From NCBI RefSeq assembly GCF_009741275.1, contig NZ_WOWS01000001.1:310001-374000 (forward strand): a DNA stretch of 64,000 bases, read 5' to 3'. A model generated the notes under the pieces. It searched no databases. It had not been told where the DNA came from and saw nothing but the letters and a program-made list of their open reading frames with translations. The stretch comes from Winogradskyella endarachnes. GTDB lineage: Bacteria; Bacteroidota; Bacteroidia; Flavobacteriales; Flavobacteriaceae. Position numbers and translations under genes: made by a program. This document shows positions 1-9,239 of the stretch, piece by piece; the stretch's first letter is position 1; each line of letters starts with the position of its first letter.

Positions 1-449
1 AATTAGAAGCTCAAGACACCTTAATTAATTTTAATACTATGATAAATGAGGTTACAGAAACGCTTTTAATACCTGAAAATACCTCTATCAAAATTCAAAA
101 CAATTTACCAAGTATCTCTGGTAATACTTGGCGATTTAAACAAATATTCCAAAATCTGATTCAGAATGCAATAAAATATTCTGATAAAGCCAATAACACA
201 ATAGAAATAGGCTGTATTGAAAAAGACGATAAATATGAATTCTTTGTAAAGGATAATGGAATAGGTATTAAATCTGACTATTTTGATAAAATATTCAAAG
301 TTTTTACAAAGTTGGAAAGCACAGGCTCTTCTTCTGGAATAGGATTATCTATTGTAAAAAAGATTGTAAACTTTTACAATGGTGAAATTTGGTTAGAAAG
401 TGAAGAGGGTAAGGGTACCACTTTTTATTTTACATTATTAAAAAATTAA
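1..449 (+). CDS. Sensor histidine kinase, C-terminal part (5' end outside window)
   Basis: The reading frame is open from the first bases of the window, so the ATG at position 39 is internal. What remains is the HATPase_c domain. It has the N-box NLIQNAIKYS, the G1 box DNGIG, an F-box-like IFKVFTKLE and a G2-like GIGLSIVKKIV, and ends in the usual GKGTTFYF strand. Such domains phosphorylate a conserved His in the preceding dimerisation domain, which would lie upstream. No response regulator is visible downstream; pfkB follows after 32 bp on the same strand. Family is certain from the ATP-binding motifs, but input domain and target are unknown. Confidence 0.9.
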   Translation, partial: LEAQDTLINFNTMINEVTETLLIPENTSIKIQNNLPSISGNTWRFKQIFQNLIQNAIKYSDKANNTIEIGCIEKDDKYEFFVKDNGIGIKSDYFDKIFKVFTKLESTGSSSGIGLSIVKKIVNFYNGEIWLESEEGKGTTFYFTLLKN

Positions 450-481
450 TTTTTACATAGCCATAAAATAGCATCTAAAAT

Positions 482-1405
482 ATGAATATTGTTACTTTAA
501 CCGTTAATCCTGCATTAGATAAAAGTGCAAAAATTGCACAGCTTTTACCTGAACAAAAATTAAAATGTAATGCCATTGAGTTTCAAGCTGGAGGAGGCGG
601 TGTTAATATTTCTAGAGTGCTGCATACACTAGGCGTAAAAAACAATTGTGTTTTTACTTGTGGAGGCGATACTGGTAAAAAATTAAAAAAATTACTAGAA
701 GACGAACAATTACAAATAACACCAGTAAACGTAGAGGCATGGACACGCGAAAATTTGGCTGTTGTAGATGCTAAAACCGATTTACAATACCGATTTGGTA
801 TGCCAGGAAAGGGGTTAAGTAATACTGAAATAAAAACATTAAAAAATACTATAAATAAGCTAGTTACAGAGGATTCTATTTTTATTCTTAGTGGAAGTAT
901 TCCAGATGATATGTCTCCTAGTTTTTATGTGGAATTAATAGAAGATTTAACAGCTAAAAACGTAAAAATTATTATAGATACTTCAGGAAAAGCTTTAAAG
1001 GAAAGTCTTAAAAAACCCGTGTTTTTAATGAAACCTAACCAAGGTGAATTAGCACAACTAGCAGGAAAAGATTTTCTAACAAAAACTGAACAAGAAGAAT
1101 TTGCTAAGCAATTAATAAAAAATAAACAAGCAGAATACGTTGTTGTTTCATTAGGTGCAAGAGGTGCGTTTTTAGCGTCTTCAAATGGAATTTTTTACCA
1201 AAATACTCCTTCAGTAAAAGTAAAAAGTACCATTGGTGCTGGTGATAGTATGGTTGCTGGTTTAGTTTATGGTATCGTACAAGGTTTTTCTTCTGAAAAT
1301 ATTTTAAAATGGGGCGTTATATGTGGTGTAGCAACCACAATGACTGGCGGAACTAATTTAGCTACTCAAGAAAACATGGAATTAGTAGAAAGACTACTAA
1401 AATGA
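482..1405 (+). CDS. pfkB: 6-phosphofructokinase II / 1-phosphofructokinase (PfkB family)
   Basis: A 307-residue sugar kinase of the PfkB/ribokinase fold. It starts MNIVTLTVNPALD and has the substrate-side glycine motif GGGGVN near residue 38 and the C-terminal signature GAGDSMVAG near residue 252, whose Asp is the catalytic base. Length and motif order match E. coli PfkB (309 residues) very closely, including WTRENL and YRFGMPG, so fructose-6-phosphate kinase is the preferred reading over tagatose-6-phosphate or fructose-1-phosphate kinase. It would phosphorylate the sugar phosphate with ATP in glycolysis. It lies 32 bp behind the kinase gene and ends in a hairpin terminator. Confidence 0.88.
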   Translation: MNIVTLTVNPALDKSAKIAQLLPEQKLKCNAIEFQAGGGGVNISRVLHTLGVKNNCVFTCGGDTGKKLKKLLEDEQLQITPVNVEAWTRENLAVVDAKTDLQYRFGMPGKGLSNTEIKTLKNTINKLVTEDSIFILSGSIPDDMSPSFYVELIEDLTAKNVKIIIDTSGKALKESLKKPVFLMKPNQGELAQLAGKDFLTKTEQEEFAKQLIKNKQAEYVVVSLGARGAFLASSNGIFYQNTPSVKVKSTIGAGDSMVAGLVYGIVQGFSSENILKWGVICGVATTMTGGTNLATQENMELVERLLK

Positions 1406-1442
1406 AAAAGCCAGATAAACTATAATGTTATCTGACTTTTTT
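1405..1442. terminator. Bidirectional hairpin terminator between pfkB and the T9SS gene
   Basis: Arms 1405-1418 and 1428-1442 pair over 14 bp with one mismatch that becomes a G-U wobble on the minus strand. An A-run on one side and a T-run on the other allow termination of both convergent genes. Confidence 0.75.
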
Positions 1443-1462
1443 AATTATTTAAATTATGTTAT

Positions 1463-3460
1463 CTAATTAGAAATAACCTTTTTGTATATAACACCTTCAG
1501 TTGTTGTTAATCGCACAAATAATACCTGGTTTCCAATTACAGCATCAGTTAAATCTACCTTAATTATATTAGCACTCTTATTTATTGAGTTTTCAATACG
1601 TTTTAGCAAATTACCTTGAATATTAAAAATTTCTATAGTTGCATTAGCATCTATATTAGACGTGTATTTTAAATTTAGAATACCTTTAAAAGGTAATGGG
1701 TAAACTTCTAAACTATGAGCTGCTCTACCAGCACCTTCAAAAGCACCTTCGCAAACATCACCAATATAATTATTGTTTTCATCTAATTGGTCTGGATTAA
1801 AAGTTTCCAAGCAATTATCTATACAATCTGCTACACCATCACCATCTGTATCTGTATAACCTTCATCTATAAGGCCATCACCATCATTATCTAGACCATC
1901 ACAAAACCATTCTAGTTCTTGAACCTCACAAGCATCTCCAATACCATTTCCGTCTACATCTAATTGATCAGGATTGTAAGTATCTACACAATTATCTACA
2001 CAATCTGCAACACCATCACCATCTGTATCAGCAAAACCTTCATCTACAACGCCATCACCATTATTATCAATACCATCACAGATTTCTTCTGGTTCTTGTA
2101 CCTCACAAGTGTCTCCAATACCATTATTATCTTCATCTATTTGATCAGGATTGTAAGTATCTACACAATTATCTACACAATCTGCAACACCATCTCCATC
2201 TGTATCAGCAAATCCTTCATCTACAACACCATCACCATTATTATCAATACCATCACAGATTTCTTCTGGTTCTTGTACCTCACAAGTGTCTCCAATACCA
2301 TTATTATCTTCATCTATTTGATCAGGATTGTAAGTATCTACACAATTATCTACACAATCTGCAACACCATCTCCATCTGTATCAGCAAAACCTTCATCTA
2401 CAACGCCATCACCATTATTGTCTATACCATCACAGATTTCTTCAGGTGTAGAATCATCAGGAATATCTATAGTAGAATCAAAAATATAAGGATGAACCTC
2501 TCCTGAATTTTGTTCAAACATTTCTACAATAATTTGACCATCAATATTAAAATTACTTCTATTATTAAATCGCGCTTCTGGTGCATAAATAGTACCGTAA
2601 ATTTGAGCACCACCAGTATATGTTATAGTAGATGTAATATCAGGGAAATTGATTAAAATATATGGCGCATAACTTAATGGGCTACCAACTATATTTGGCC
2701 AACTATCTATAATTACCTCATTACCATTAGCACTATCTGTAATATTAATTATAAAAGGAGCATCTGTTGATGGCACTTGATTGTTAAATTTTATTTCACT
2801 CAAGGCATTAAATTCTGCAACAGTTAAATTGATAATATTAGTTTCATTTGGTATTAAATCAATCCATAATTTACCATAATTATATTCAGATGCCGTCCAG
2901 GTTGTATTAGTTGGAAGCGTACCTAAATAATCTGAAATCGAAATAAATTCTATAAAAGCAGAACTAAAATCTACCTGAGGATTTTCTGCAATAGAATTTG
3001 AGGTTTGTTGAGTTGCTAGAGCAATTCTTGGTGTACTATCGAAATTTCCTCCAAGGGCTGTAATTCTAGTATTGGTCGCAACATTGTTTTGGTCAACTTC
3101 AAAAATTGAACTTGTAGATAAATCACCTATTTTAACATAGTTGTTCTGTAAAATTTGTAACTGACCAGAATTATAATTAATCTTTCCTGCGACCACTAAA
3201 GCAGTAGGTTGTGTATCTTGATTGTAATAGTTTACACCACCAAAAATGTTAATAGTTCCATCTAAAGTAAAATCACCACCAACAGCCCAAGAACCTTCGG
3301 TTTCTGTTCTAATAGCAATGGCATCACCAGACGTAAAAATATTAAAATTTGTAGCAGCTTCAGTTGGATTAATAGGATTAGTTTGGGCTTCTATATAATT
3401 TGTAACACTAAAACAGGAGCAACCAACAACTAAACTAAATAGTAGTTTTTTTAATTCCAT
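1463..3460 (-). CDS. T9SS-sorted surface protein with choice-of-anchor A domain and thrombospondin type 3-like repeats
   Basis: A 665-residue secreted protein. Residues 1-25 form a signal peptide ending in EAQ. The following ~300 residues resemble the choice-of-anchor A domain (GDAIAIRTETEGSWAVGGDF, with a glycine-rich beta fold). Next come about four 58-residue units, each pairing a MopE-like metal-binding motif (CDGIDNNGDGVVDEG) with a thrombospondin type 3 Ca-binding motif (DTDGDGVADCVDNC). The last ~85 residues, starting LEVYPLPFKG, are a type A T9SS sorting domain, so the protein should be exported and anchored at the cell surface. The Asp-rich loops imply calcium binding. Role unknown; adhesion or a structural role is a guess. 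Confidence 0.85.
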   Translation of the reverse strand: MELKKLLFSLVVGCSCFSVTNYIEAQTNPINPTEAATNFNIFTSGDAIAIRTETEGSWAVGGDFTLDGTINIFGGVNYYNQDTQPTALVVAGKINYNSGQLQILQNNYVKIGDLSTSSIFEVDQNNVATNTRITALGGNFDSTPRIALATQQTSNSIAENPQVDFSSAFIEFISISDYLGTLPTNTTWTASEYNYGKLWIDLIPNETNIINLTVAEFNALSEIKFNNQVPSTDAPFIINITDSANGNEVIIDSWPNIVGSPLSYAPYILINFPDITSTITYTGGAQIYGTIYAPEARFNNRSNFNIDGQIIVEMFEQNSGEVHPYIFDSTIDIPDDSTPEEICDGIDNNGDGVVDEGFADTDGDGVADCVDNCVDTYNPDQIDEDNNGIGDTCEVQEPEEICDGIDNNGDGVVDEGFADTDGDGVADCVDNCVDTYNPDQIDEDNNGIGDTCEVQEPEEICDGIDNNGDGVVDEGFADTDGDGVADCVDNCVDTYNPDQLDVDGNGIGDACEVQELEWFCDGLDNDGDGLIDEGYTDTDGDGVADCIDNCLETFNPDQLDENNNYIGDVCEGAFEGAGRAAHSLEVYPLPFKGILNLKYTSNIDANATIEIFNIQGNLLKRIENSINKSANIIKVDLTDAVIGNQVLFVRLTTTEGVIYKKVISN
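1746..2442 (-). repeat. Four tandem 174-bp coding repeats
   Basis: The period is 174 bp (58 codons). The two central units are almost identical at the DNA level, while the unit nearest the C-terminus is more diverged. Identity at silent positions indicates recent duplication or gene conversion rather than only protein-level selection. Confidence 0.88.
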
Positions 3461-3601
3461 AACAATATATTTTGTAGGTTAAGTACATCAAATTTAATAT
3501 TTTAAACCTAAAAAAAATGTCAGTCATCGAATAATTGAATTTTCACTCTATTTTTTCGATGAACTGCACGGATTTAGAATTACACGCTTTAGTTTAAGCA
3601 C

Positions 3602-3634
3602 AAAAAAAGTCACAATATTTACTATTGTGACTTT
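3602..3634 (-). terminator. Rho-independent terminator of the haloperoxidase gene
   Basis: Perfect 12-bp stem (AAAGTCACAATA at 3606-3617 with its complement at 3623-3634) and a 5-nt loop. On the minus strand it runs into seven T. It lies 19 bp after the stop of the haloperoxidase gene. Confidence 0.85.
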
Positions 3635-3652
3635 CAATGTGTCATAAATGGA

Positions 3653-5062
3653 TTAATTTCCGCTTTGTAAATTTAGATTGTTTACTGCATCTGAAACTTC
3701 AAAACCTAGTCTTAGACCTTCTATGGCATCTTGCTCAATATGTACACCTAAAGGCACACGTGAATAGGCGTTTTCATAAGCCATTTCTGTAAATGAAGTA
3801 AAACTTCTAGCTGTTCCGTTAAATGATAAGTTTGTAAAACCTGTATATGTATTATCTGTAATACTCATATTATCTGAACCAAAAAAATCAATAAATATAC
3901 CAGCAGCAGCACCAGCAAATGTAGCATGACCAGATGGATAACTTGGAAAAGCAGGATTGCTACCACTAATAAATTTAGATAAGTTAGTTGTAAAATCTTC
4001 ATCTATATATTCTCTAATATAATTACTTGGACGTTCTATATTGTAGGTGTATTTATCATCCCAAGCAGAAACAGCGGCATCATTTAGTGCTAATCCTAAT
4101 CTTAATAAAAGCTCTAACGTTTCGTCATAATCTAAGTCATTTTGTTCTATTAATTGGTTAGCAATAGAGTAGTGCCTTCCTGGTGGACTAATCATTAAAC
4201 CTTCTACATCATCTGCCCAAAATTCTGCAATCCAAAGATCTTCTCCATTTGTAGCCGCAGCGTTAGTTGTTGACTCATATACATCGTTCATTTGTCTATA
4301 ATAAAGACTATTAGTATTAGTACTGTGCTGCAAAACAGAATTAAAACTGGTACTACTAGATTGTTGAGGCGTAATAGCAAATGTTCTTACTTCTCTCCAA
4401 TACGGAAACCATGCATCTTCGTTATCAGCAGCTTCCCAAAGTCCAACCCCTTCTGGTGCTACATAATCATTTGGTGTCTGATTAATAATTTGTTCTTCAG
4501 CATCTCTATCGCTTTCTGCATAGTCTATAACACGTTGTGCTACATGTCTTCCCCAACGCTCAGAATTTTCTATTTCATTATCAGTAAGTCCTTGTGTTAA
4601 TAAAGCCTCTTTTTCGGCTTCAAAAGCTGCAATATTTTGTCTTACTCCTGTCTCCAAACTGTGCATAAAATGATCTATTGCAATAGCGTAGGCTGTATTT
4701 AAAGCTAAATTTAGATTTACATTATTCTCATAAACATTATTATTTATATTTAAATTATTAAACCTATTTGTGTTAGAGGTATAATTGTTCATAAACGGAA
4801 TAGCTGTTTCGTAGCCAGTAAGATGAATATAGGCCAATGATCGTGTTACCGTATTTGGCCGCATGCCAACCGTATATTGATCTAATGTTACCCAAAGTTT
4901 ACTCCATTCAGTTATGAGTTCTGTGGTATCATCTGATACAATAACGGCCACGCTTGTTGAATTTGAACTTTCACTATCAAATTCTTCATCATTTGTGCAC
5001 GATTGAAACCCAATTAATAATGCTGTAATAATAAAAGATTTTTTTAGATGTTTTGTGGTCAT
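3653..5062 (-). CDS. Vanadium-dependent haloperoxidase family lipoprotein (PAP2 superfamily)
   Basis: A 469-residue protein with a lipoprotein signal (FQSC, lipidated Cys22). The full vanadate/phosphate-binding set of the vanadium haloperoxidase/PAP2 superfamily is present: Lys337 and Arg344 (WDDKYTYNIERPS), Ser377-Gly378-His379 (PSYPSGHA), Arg435 and His441 (SRVPLGVHIEQD). The enzyme would oxidise halides with hydrogen peroxide, or act as an acid phosphatase, on the periplasmic side or cell surface. Sequence alone does not separate these two activities. It has its own promoter-like motif (5127-5159), shared with the di-haem peroxidase gene, and lies downstream of the TonB receptor/FecR/sigma operon. 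Confidence 0.9.
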   Translation of the reverse strand: MTTKHLKKSFIITALLIGFQSCTNDEEFDSESSNSTSVAVIVSDDTTELITEWSKLWVTLDQYTVGMRPNTVTRSLAYIHLTGYETAIPFMNNYTSNTNRFNNLNINNNVYENNVNLNLALNTAYAIAIDHFMHSLETGVRQNIAAFEAEKEALLTQGLTDNEIENSERWGRHVAQRVIDYAESDRDAEEQIINQTPNDYVAPEGVGLWEAADNEDAWFPYWREVRTFAITPQQSSSTSFNSVLQHSTNTNSLYYRQMNDVYESTTNAAATNGEDLWIAEFWADDVEGLMISPPGRHYSIANQLIEQNDLDYDETLELLLRLGLALNDAAVSAWDDKYTYNIERPSNYIREYIDEDFTTNLSKFISGSNPAFPSYPSGHATFAGAAAGIFIDFFGSDNMSITDNTYTGFTNLSFNGTARSFTSFTEMAYENAYSRVPLGVHIEQDAIEGLRLGFEVSDAVNNLNLQSGN

Positions 5063-5126
5063 AATTTTTAAGATTTATGAAATTCGATAAAATAAAATCT
5101 AGCTTCGTTGTTAATATATCTGTAAT

Positions 5127-5159
5127 ACGAATGAAGTATTATTTTACCCAACCTTAAAT
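5127..5159 (-). promoter_or_regulatory. Candidate ECF sigma promoter of the haloperoxidase gene
   Basis: Read on the minus strand, ATTTAAGGTTGGGTAAAAT (5159-5141) is followed after AA and 9 nt by CGT (5129-5127). The same block with the same spacing to CGT precedes the cytochrome c peroxidase gene at 10486-10453. CGT is typical of ECF -10 elements. The start codon is 65 bp further down. Confidence 0.6.
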
Positions 5160-5228
5160 TTTAAAAAAAATAAAATAGCTGATTTTAGGAATATGCAAAC
5201 CAGATTTACACACCTGTTATTCAGGTGT

Positions 5229-7688
5229 TTAAAAGTAAAAATTCACCTGGAGATTTGGCGAAAATTTTGTACCCTTTCTATACGTGCTTTCTGAAGTATT
5301 TTGAAAAATATTAACCGTATTATCTGCATTATAAACATTAAGTATAGATAAACCAATTACTGTTTTTAGAGTTCTTAATGAATTGTAAAAGGTGTAAGAC
5401 GAAGAAAAATCGAGTTGATGTTGAGCGTCAAAACGATCCGATAAAATTGGATCCAATGTATTGCTATCCGTTTCATCTGGAAATATAACTGGCATACCAG
5501 AAAAATATCCCCAAGACAGGGCGAATTTCCATTGCTTAAGATTAAACAATGTTGTAATATTTAATAAATGTGTTTGGTCAAAAAAGGCATCCGTAGTTAC
5601 ACCACTAAAATCAGATTCTGTACTACTTAATGCATAGCTTACCCAAGTTTCTATGTTATTCCAACGCTTTTTTACAAATAAATTAGCACCAGAACTGATA
5701 AGACTACCTTGAGCATTATCTGATTTATTAGTAATATGATTAGTCTTTTTACTGTATAATTCTAAATCTATTAACCACTTAGAATTATCATAAACCACAC
5801 CCAGCATGCCTTGCTTAGCTTTTAAGGTAGAAATATCTTTACTAGGTAAATACCAAAGTTGATTTGTAATATTAAAATCATCAAAATCATTAGTATATTT
5901 TTTTTGAATGAACTGATTAGAACTTCCAAAAGATGATTTTAAATATAATCTTTTATTTACAGCAAAACTTGCGGTAAATCTTGGGTTAATATAGAGCTGT
6001 TTTGTTGGACTATAATAATTATTATGAAACCCAAAATTGATAATTAAAATGTCTTGCCAGTTTTTTTGAAGTGATAAATAAGAAGAGTGAACGGTAGCAC
6101 TTTGATTTCGTTTAGAGTCTATACTATTTTCTTGATCAACTTCATTACTAACCAAACTATGTTCTGTTAACGTATAGCCCGTTTCAAACAATAAACTTTT
6201 ACTATAATTATAAACAACTTCAGTAATTAAACGCGAATCTGTAATGGTATTATCATATTTTTGTCTGCTATTGCGCTCTTCTAAAACAAATCCTTGACTA
6301 TCACTAACTAGGTACATTTTAGAACGACTTAATCTTAATTCTGAAGTCCATTTTTCAGAAAAATTAGCTGTCCATTTTCCTGTAATTCCCCAATTATCTA
6401 GCTCTAAATCTCTAAAATCAGTTTCATTGCTTCCAGAATCTCCTTTAATTTCAGCAGATAAATCATTCTGAATATTTATAAAACTAATAGAAGCGGAATG
6501 TTTGTCATTAATTTTATAATTCAATTTAGCATTCATATCAGAAAAGCCCATTTCAAAATCATCTGATGTATTTACTTGGTCTGCTTCAGATTCTAACTTA
6601 CTACCTTGAAAAATTAGCTCTGAAATAGCTTCTAATTTTGGCGATTTAAATCTAGGATAACTCCCTCTAAAACCTGCTATTAATGATAATTTATCTTCTA
6701 TAAGTTTCGTTTTTATTGTGGCACCAGAAAATAATGTATTCACAGCCACTTCGTAACGTGTACTATCTAGAATTTTATTTGTGGTTACCATGTCTATAAG
6801 TCCACCAACACGACCACCATATTTAGCTGGCAAGGTATTTCGTTGCACGTCTACATTAGTTATAACAGAACTATTGTAAGGCGAAATAGCACCCAAAAAA
6901 TGACCCGAATGATAAATAGGAATATCATCAATCTGTATGAGATTCTGATCGTAAGTACTACCTCTAAAATTAAGGTTTCCAGATTTTCCGCTAGGTGAAT
7001 GTATACCAGGAATACTATTTAACACATTAAAAATATCACCATCGGTTTCACCTGCTAACAAGCCTAAAGTTTCTGTGTCTATTTGTAATATATGGTTACT
7101 TATTTTTGCATCAATTCCTTCCGTTAAATAACTTTTTAAAATTACACCATCTAAATGAAACTGCTCCTTATAGAATTTTAGTGTTTTAGCAGATTTTAGA
7201 TCTTTTGCCTGAATATGAATATCTTTATGAAAACCAGAATAAATATGAATAGAATCTAAAGGAAACACATCTTTAAGTGTAAAAACACCATTTTGAGCCT
7301 TAATATTCAATCGTTTACTTTGGTTTATTTGATAAATTAGTTCTGAAACCGTTTCGTTAGATTCTTCTTCAATAACATTGAAACTTATTGTACTGCGTTC
7401 AGGAATTACCATAAAATTAATGGTGTCCTTGGTATCAAAACTCACTGGAATTCGTTGTTGAATAATACTTAAACACGCTTCAATAGTTTCGCAATTAAAA
7501 TCATACTTTAAAAAGATACCATCAAAAAATGTATGATTGTATGAAAAATTAACATCGAATTTTTTCTCTAGTTCTTCTAATTTATCTGAGAGTTTAATGC
7601 CTCTAGTTGTTTGGCACGTACCTAAGTTAATTGCACAACAACAAGCTATAGTAATAATCAGTTTGTATGAGAACACCCTTAAATTCAT
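5229..7688 (-). CDS. TonB-dependent outer-membrane receptor linked to FecI/FecR
   Basis: An 819-residue receptor, taking the ATG at 7688 rather than the TTG just before it. A signal peptide (to about residue 25) is followed by a small STN-like signalling region with DKLEELEKKFDVNFSY. A plug domain begins near residue 210 (IFNVLNSIPGIHSPSGKSG, LNFRGSTYDQNLIQIDDIPIY, YGGRVGGLIDM), then a large C-terminal barrel ends in aromatic FYF. The STN-like region and the position 3 bp behind fecR suggest a transducer-type receptor that signals ligand arrival to FecR. Ligand unknown. There is no SusD partner, which argues against a glycan system; an iron or metal chelate is the more usual ligand. Confidence 0.88.
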   Translation of the reverse strand: MNLRVFSYKLIITIACCCAINLGTCQTTRGIKLSDKLEELEKKFDVNFSYNHTFFDGIFLKYDFNCETIEACLSIIQQRIPVSFDTKDTINFMVIPERSTISFNVIEEESNETVSELIYQINQSKRLNIKAQNGVFTLKDVFPLDSIHIYSGFHKDIHIQAKDLKSAKTLKFYKEQFHLDGVILKSYLTEGIDAKISNHILQIDTETLGLLAGETDGDIFNVLNSIPGIHSPSGKSGNLNFRGSTYDQNLIQIDDIPIYHSGHFLGAISPYNSSVITNVDVQRNTLPAKYGGRVGGLIDMVTTNKILDSTRYEVAVNTLFSGATIKTKLIEDKLSLIAGFRGSYPRFKSPKLEAISELIFQGSKLESEADQVNTSDDFEMGFSDMNAKLNYKINDKHSASISFINIQNDLSAEIKGDSGSNETDFRDLELDNWGITGKWTANFSEKWTSELRLSRSKMYLVSDSQGFVLEERNSRQKYDNTITDSRLITEVVYNYSKSLLFETGYTLTEHSLVSNEVDQENSIDSKRNQSATVHSSYLSLQKNWQDILIINFGFHNNYYSPTKQLYINPRFTASFAVNKRLYLKSSFGSSNQFIQKKYTNDFDDFNITNQLWYLPSKDISTLKAKQGMLGVVYDNSKWLIDLELYSKKTNHITNKSDNAQGSLISSGANLFVKKRWNNIETWVSYALSSTESDFSGVTTDAFFDQTHLLNITTLFNLKQWKFALSWGYFSGMPVIFPDETDSNTLDPILSDRFDAQHQLDFSSSYTFYNSLRTLKTVIGLSILNVYNADNTVNIFQNTSESTYRKGTKFSPNLQVNFYF

Positions 7689-7691
7689 CAA

Positions 7692-8612
7692 TTAATTAAC
7701 GGTTACACTGTTGTTATTTACTTTGTAGCTTATCTCCATAGAGGTAAATAAGGTTTCTAAAGCGGTATATAAATCCTTGTGAGTTAAAGTACCTGTAAAT
7801 TGTAAATCTTGGTATTTACTTGGTAATTCTATATGTACTTCATAATACAATTCTAAATCATTAACAACATCTAAAAGCTTAGTTTCATTATACTTACTAA
7901 AGCCTTTAAGCCAATCTGGAGCGTTAGAAGTATGTGTATTGTTTATTAAATGGTCTGCCTTTGCAATTACAGATTCTCCTTTTGTAAGAATTTCTGCATC
8001 AGTATTATAAAAAACTTTTACTTTCCCTTCGTAACATTTAACTTCAAAGATTTGTGCTCTAGCATTTACATTAAACTGTGTACCCAAAACATTAATGCTG
8101 CCTGTTTCAGTGACCACTTTAAATGGTCTGCCTTTAGTGACATCAAAAAATGCTTGGCCATCTAAGGTAATCGTTCTATTATTTTCCCAATCTTTCTTTT
8201 GGTAAGTTACTTTAGATAATGCATCAATTTCTACAACGGAACCATCTGGTAAGGTTATACTTTTAGTCTCTGCTATTTCTGTGGTAATGGTAGTCTCTTT
8301 GGTAATAAAATAATTGACAGTAAAATAACCTGCTGTCAACAAAAAGAGTACACTCGCTGCAATACTTAACCAATGTATTTTTGATTGTTTTCTCTGTGGC
8401 GCAGGAGTAATTACTAATTTTTTACGCTTTTTTAAATCTTCTAAACCTTTGTTTACATTAAATTTTTCAACTTTCCATGTGCCAATATCATCAACAACCG
8501 CTTTTAGATTGTTTAGTTCACCAGAATTTTCAAGTTCAGCTTGCTCTTCGTTTGTTAAACGGTTGTCTAACCAACGTGCTAAAAAATCCTCATCTGTAAA
8601 TTTACTGTCCAC
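7692..8612 (-). CDS. FecR family anti-sigma factor
   Basis: A 306-residue inner-membrane regulator beginning at a GTG codon; no in-frame ATG lies nearby. The N-terminal cytoplasmic part (LARWLDNRLTNEEQAELE) would bind the sigma factor. One transmembrane segment lies near residues 80-105. The periplasmic FecR domain has TLPDGSVVEIDALSKVTY and FDVTKGRPFKVVTETG, followed by a short C-terminal region that usually contacts the receptor STN domain. It sits between the ECF sigma gene (59 bp upstream) and the receptor gene (3 bp downstream), the standard order of this signalling cascade. Confidence 0.93.
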   Translation of the reverse strand: MDSKFTDEDFLARWLDNRLTNEEQAELENSGELNNLKAVVDDIGTWKVEKFNVNKGLEDLKKRKKLVITPAPQRKQSKIHWLSIAASVLFLLTAGYFTVNYFITKETTITTEIAETKSITLPDGSVVEIDALSKVTYQKKDWENNRTITLDGQAFFDVTKGRPFKVVTETGSINVLGTQFNVNARAQIFEVKCYEGKVKVFYNTDAEILTKGESVIAKADHLINNTHTSNAPDWLKGFSKYNETKLLDVVNDLELYYEVHIELPSKYQDLQFTGTLTHKDLYTALETLFTSMEISYKVNNNSVTVN

Positions 8613-8671
8613 AATTAATACATGTTTAATTCAATTTATATAATATGTTCAATTCTAGTTGTTTACCAATA

Positions 8672-9193
8672 TTAAAAACTACGTTTTTGCAATTCTGTCA
8701 ATTCTTTTAGCTTCACTAAAGCTTTGGCTATACGCTTTTCTACAGCGGTTTGACTAATATCTAGCCTTAAAGCAATTTCCTTATACGTTAATTTTTCAAT
8801 TCTATTTAATAAAAAAGCTTCGCGTTGCTTTTCTGGTAAAGCAGAAATAGTGGTTTCTAGTTTTTCTTGAAATTCCTTAGTTCTTAAATGAAAATAAGGA
8901 TCTTCATGATTGTATGTTTTTACGGTATTCTTTTCAAATTTCAAAGCTACTTTTTTAGATCTTAAATTATCTATAAATAGATTTTTAGCAACAGTGTAAA
9001 GAAAACCAACTGCTTTTTCGTAAATGATAGTGCTACATTTAGCCCATAATTTTATAAACGATTCTTGTACAACATCTTCTGCCTGAGCTAAATTGCCAAA
9101 CTTATAATATAGATGATTTCTTAAACCTTCAGCATGTGTTTTATATAAATTATTATATACATCTTCATCACAAACAGAAATAAGCTTATTCAT
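8672..9193 (-). CDS. ECF RNA polymerase sigma factor, FecI-like
   Basis: A 173-residue sigma-70 factor with region 2 (LYYKFGNLAQAEDVVQESFI, LYTVAKNLFIDNLR) and region 4 (LPEKQREAFLLNRIEKLTYK, then IALRLDISQTAVEKRIAKAL as the HTH). These two regions recognise -10 and -35 elements. It is the first gene of sigma-fecR-receptor on the minus strand. Likely targets are the two genes flanking the operon, haloperoxidase and cytochrome c peroxidase, which share a promoter-like sequence; that link is inferred. Confidence 0.93.
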   Translation of the reverse strand: MNKLISVCDEDVYNNLYKTHAEGLRNHLYYKFGNLAQAEDVVQESFIKLWAKCSTIIYEKAVGFLYTVAKNLFIDNLRSKKVALKFEKNTVKTYNHEDPYFHLRTKEFQEKLETTISALPEKQREAFLLNRIEKLTYKEIALRLDISQTAVEKRIAKALVKLKELTELQKRSF

Positions 9194-9239
9194 TAAATAT
9201 CGTTAATTAATGAGTAAATATACTTATTTTTATAAGCAT

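Noticed and set aside
1746..2442. CRISPR-like regular repeats
   Set aside because: The period is 174 bp with no unique spacers, and the units encode thrombospondin/MopE-type protein motifs.
1964..2506. 180-codon plus-strand frame rich in Ile/Thr
   Set aside because: Antisense shadow of the tandem repeats in the T9SS surface-protein gene; the repeated peptide follows the DNA repeats and there is no start context.
5210..5228. Hairpin ACACCTG-TTATT-CAGGTGT as terminator of the TonB receptor gene
   Set aside because: The stem is good, but no T-run follows on the minus strand; it may only be an mRNA-end structure.
8660..8680. Third copy of the ECF promoter block near fecR (TTTACCAATATTAAAA)
   Set aside because: Only a partial match, lacks the GGGT core, and overlaps the end of the sigma-factor gene.
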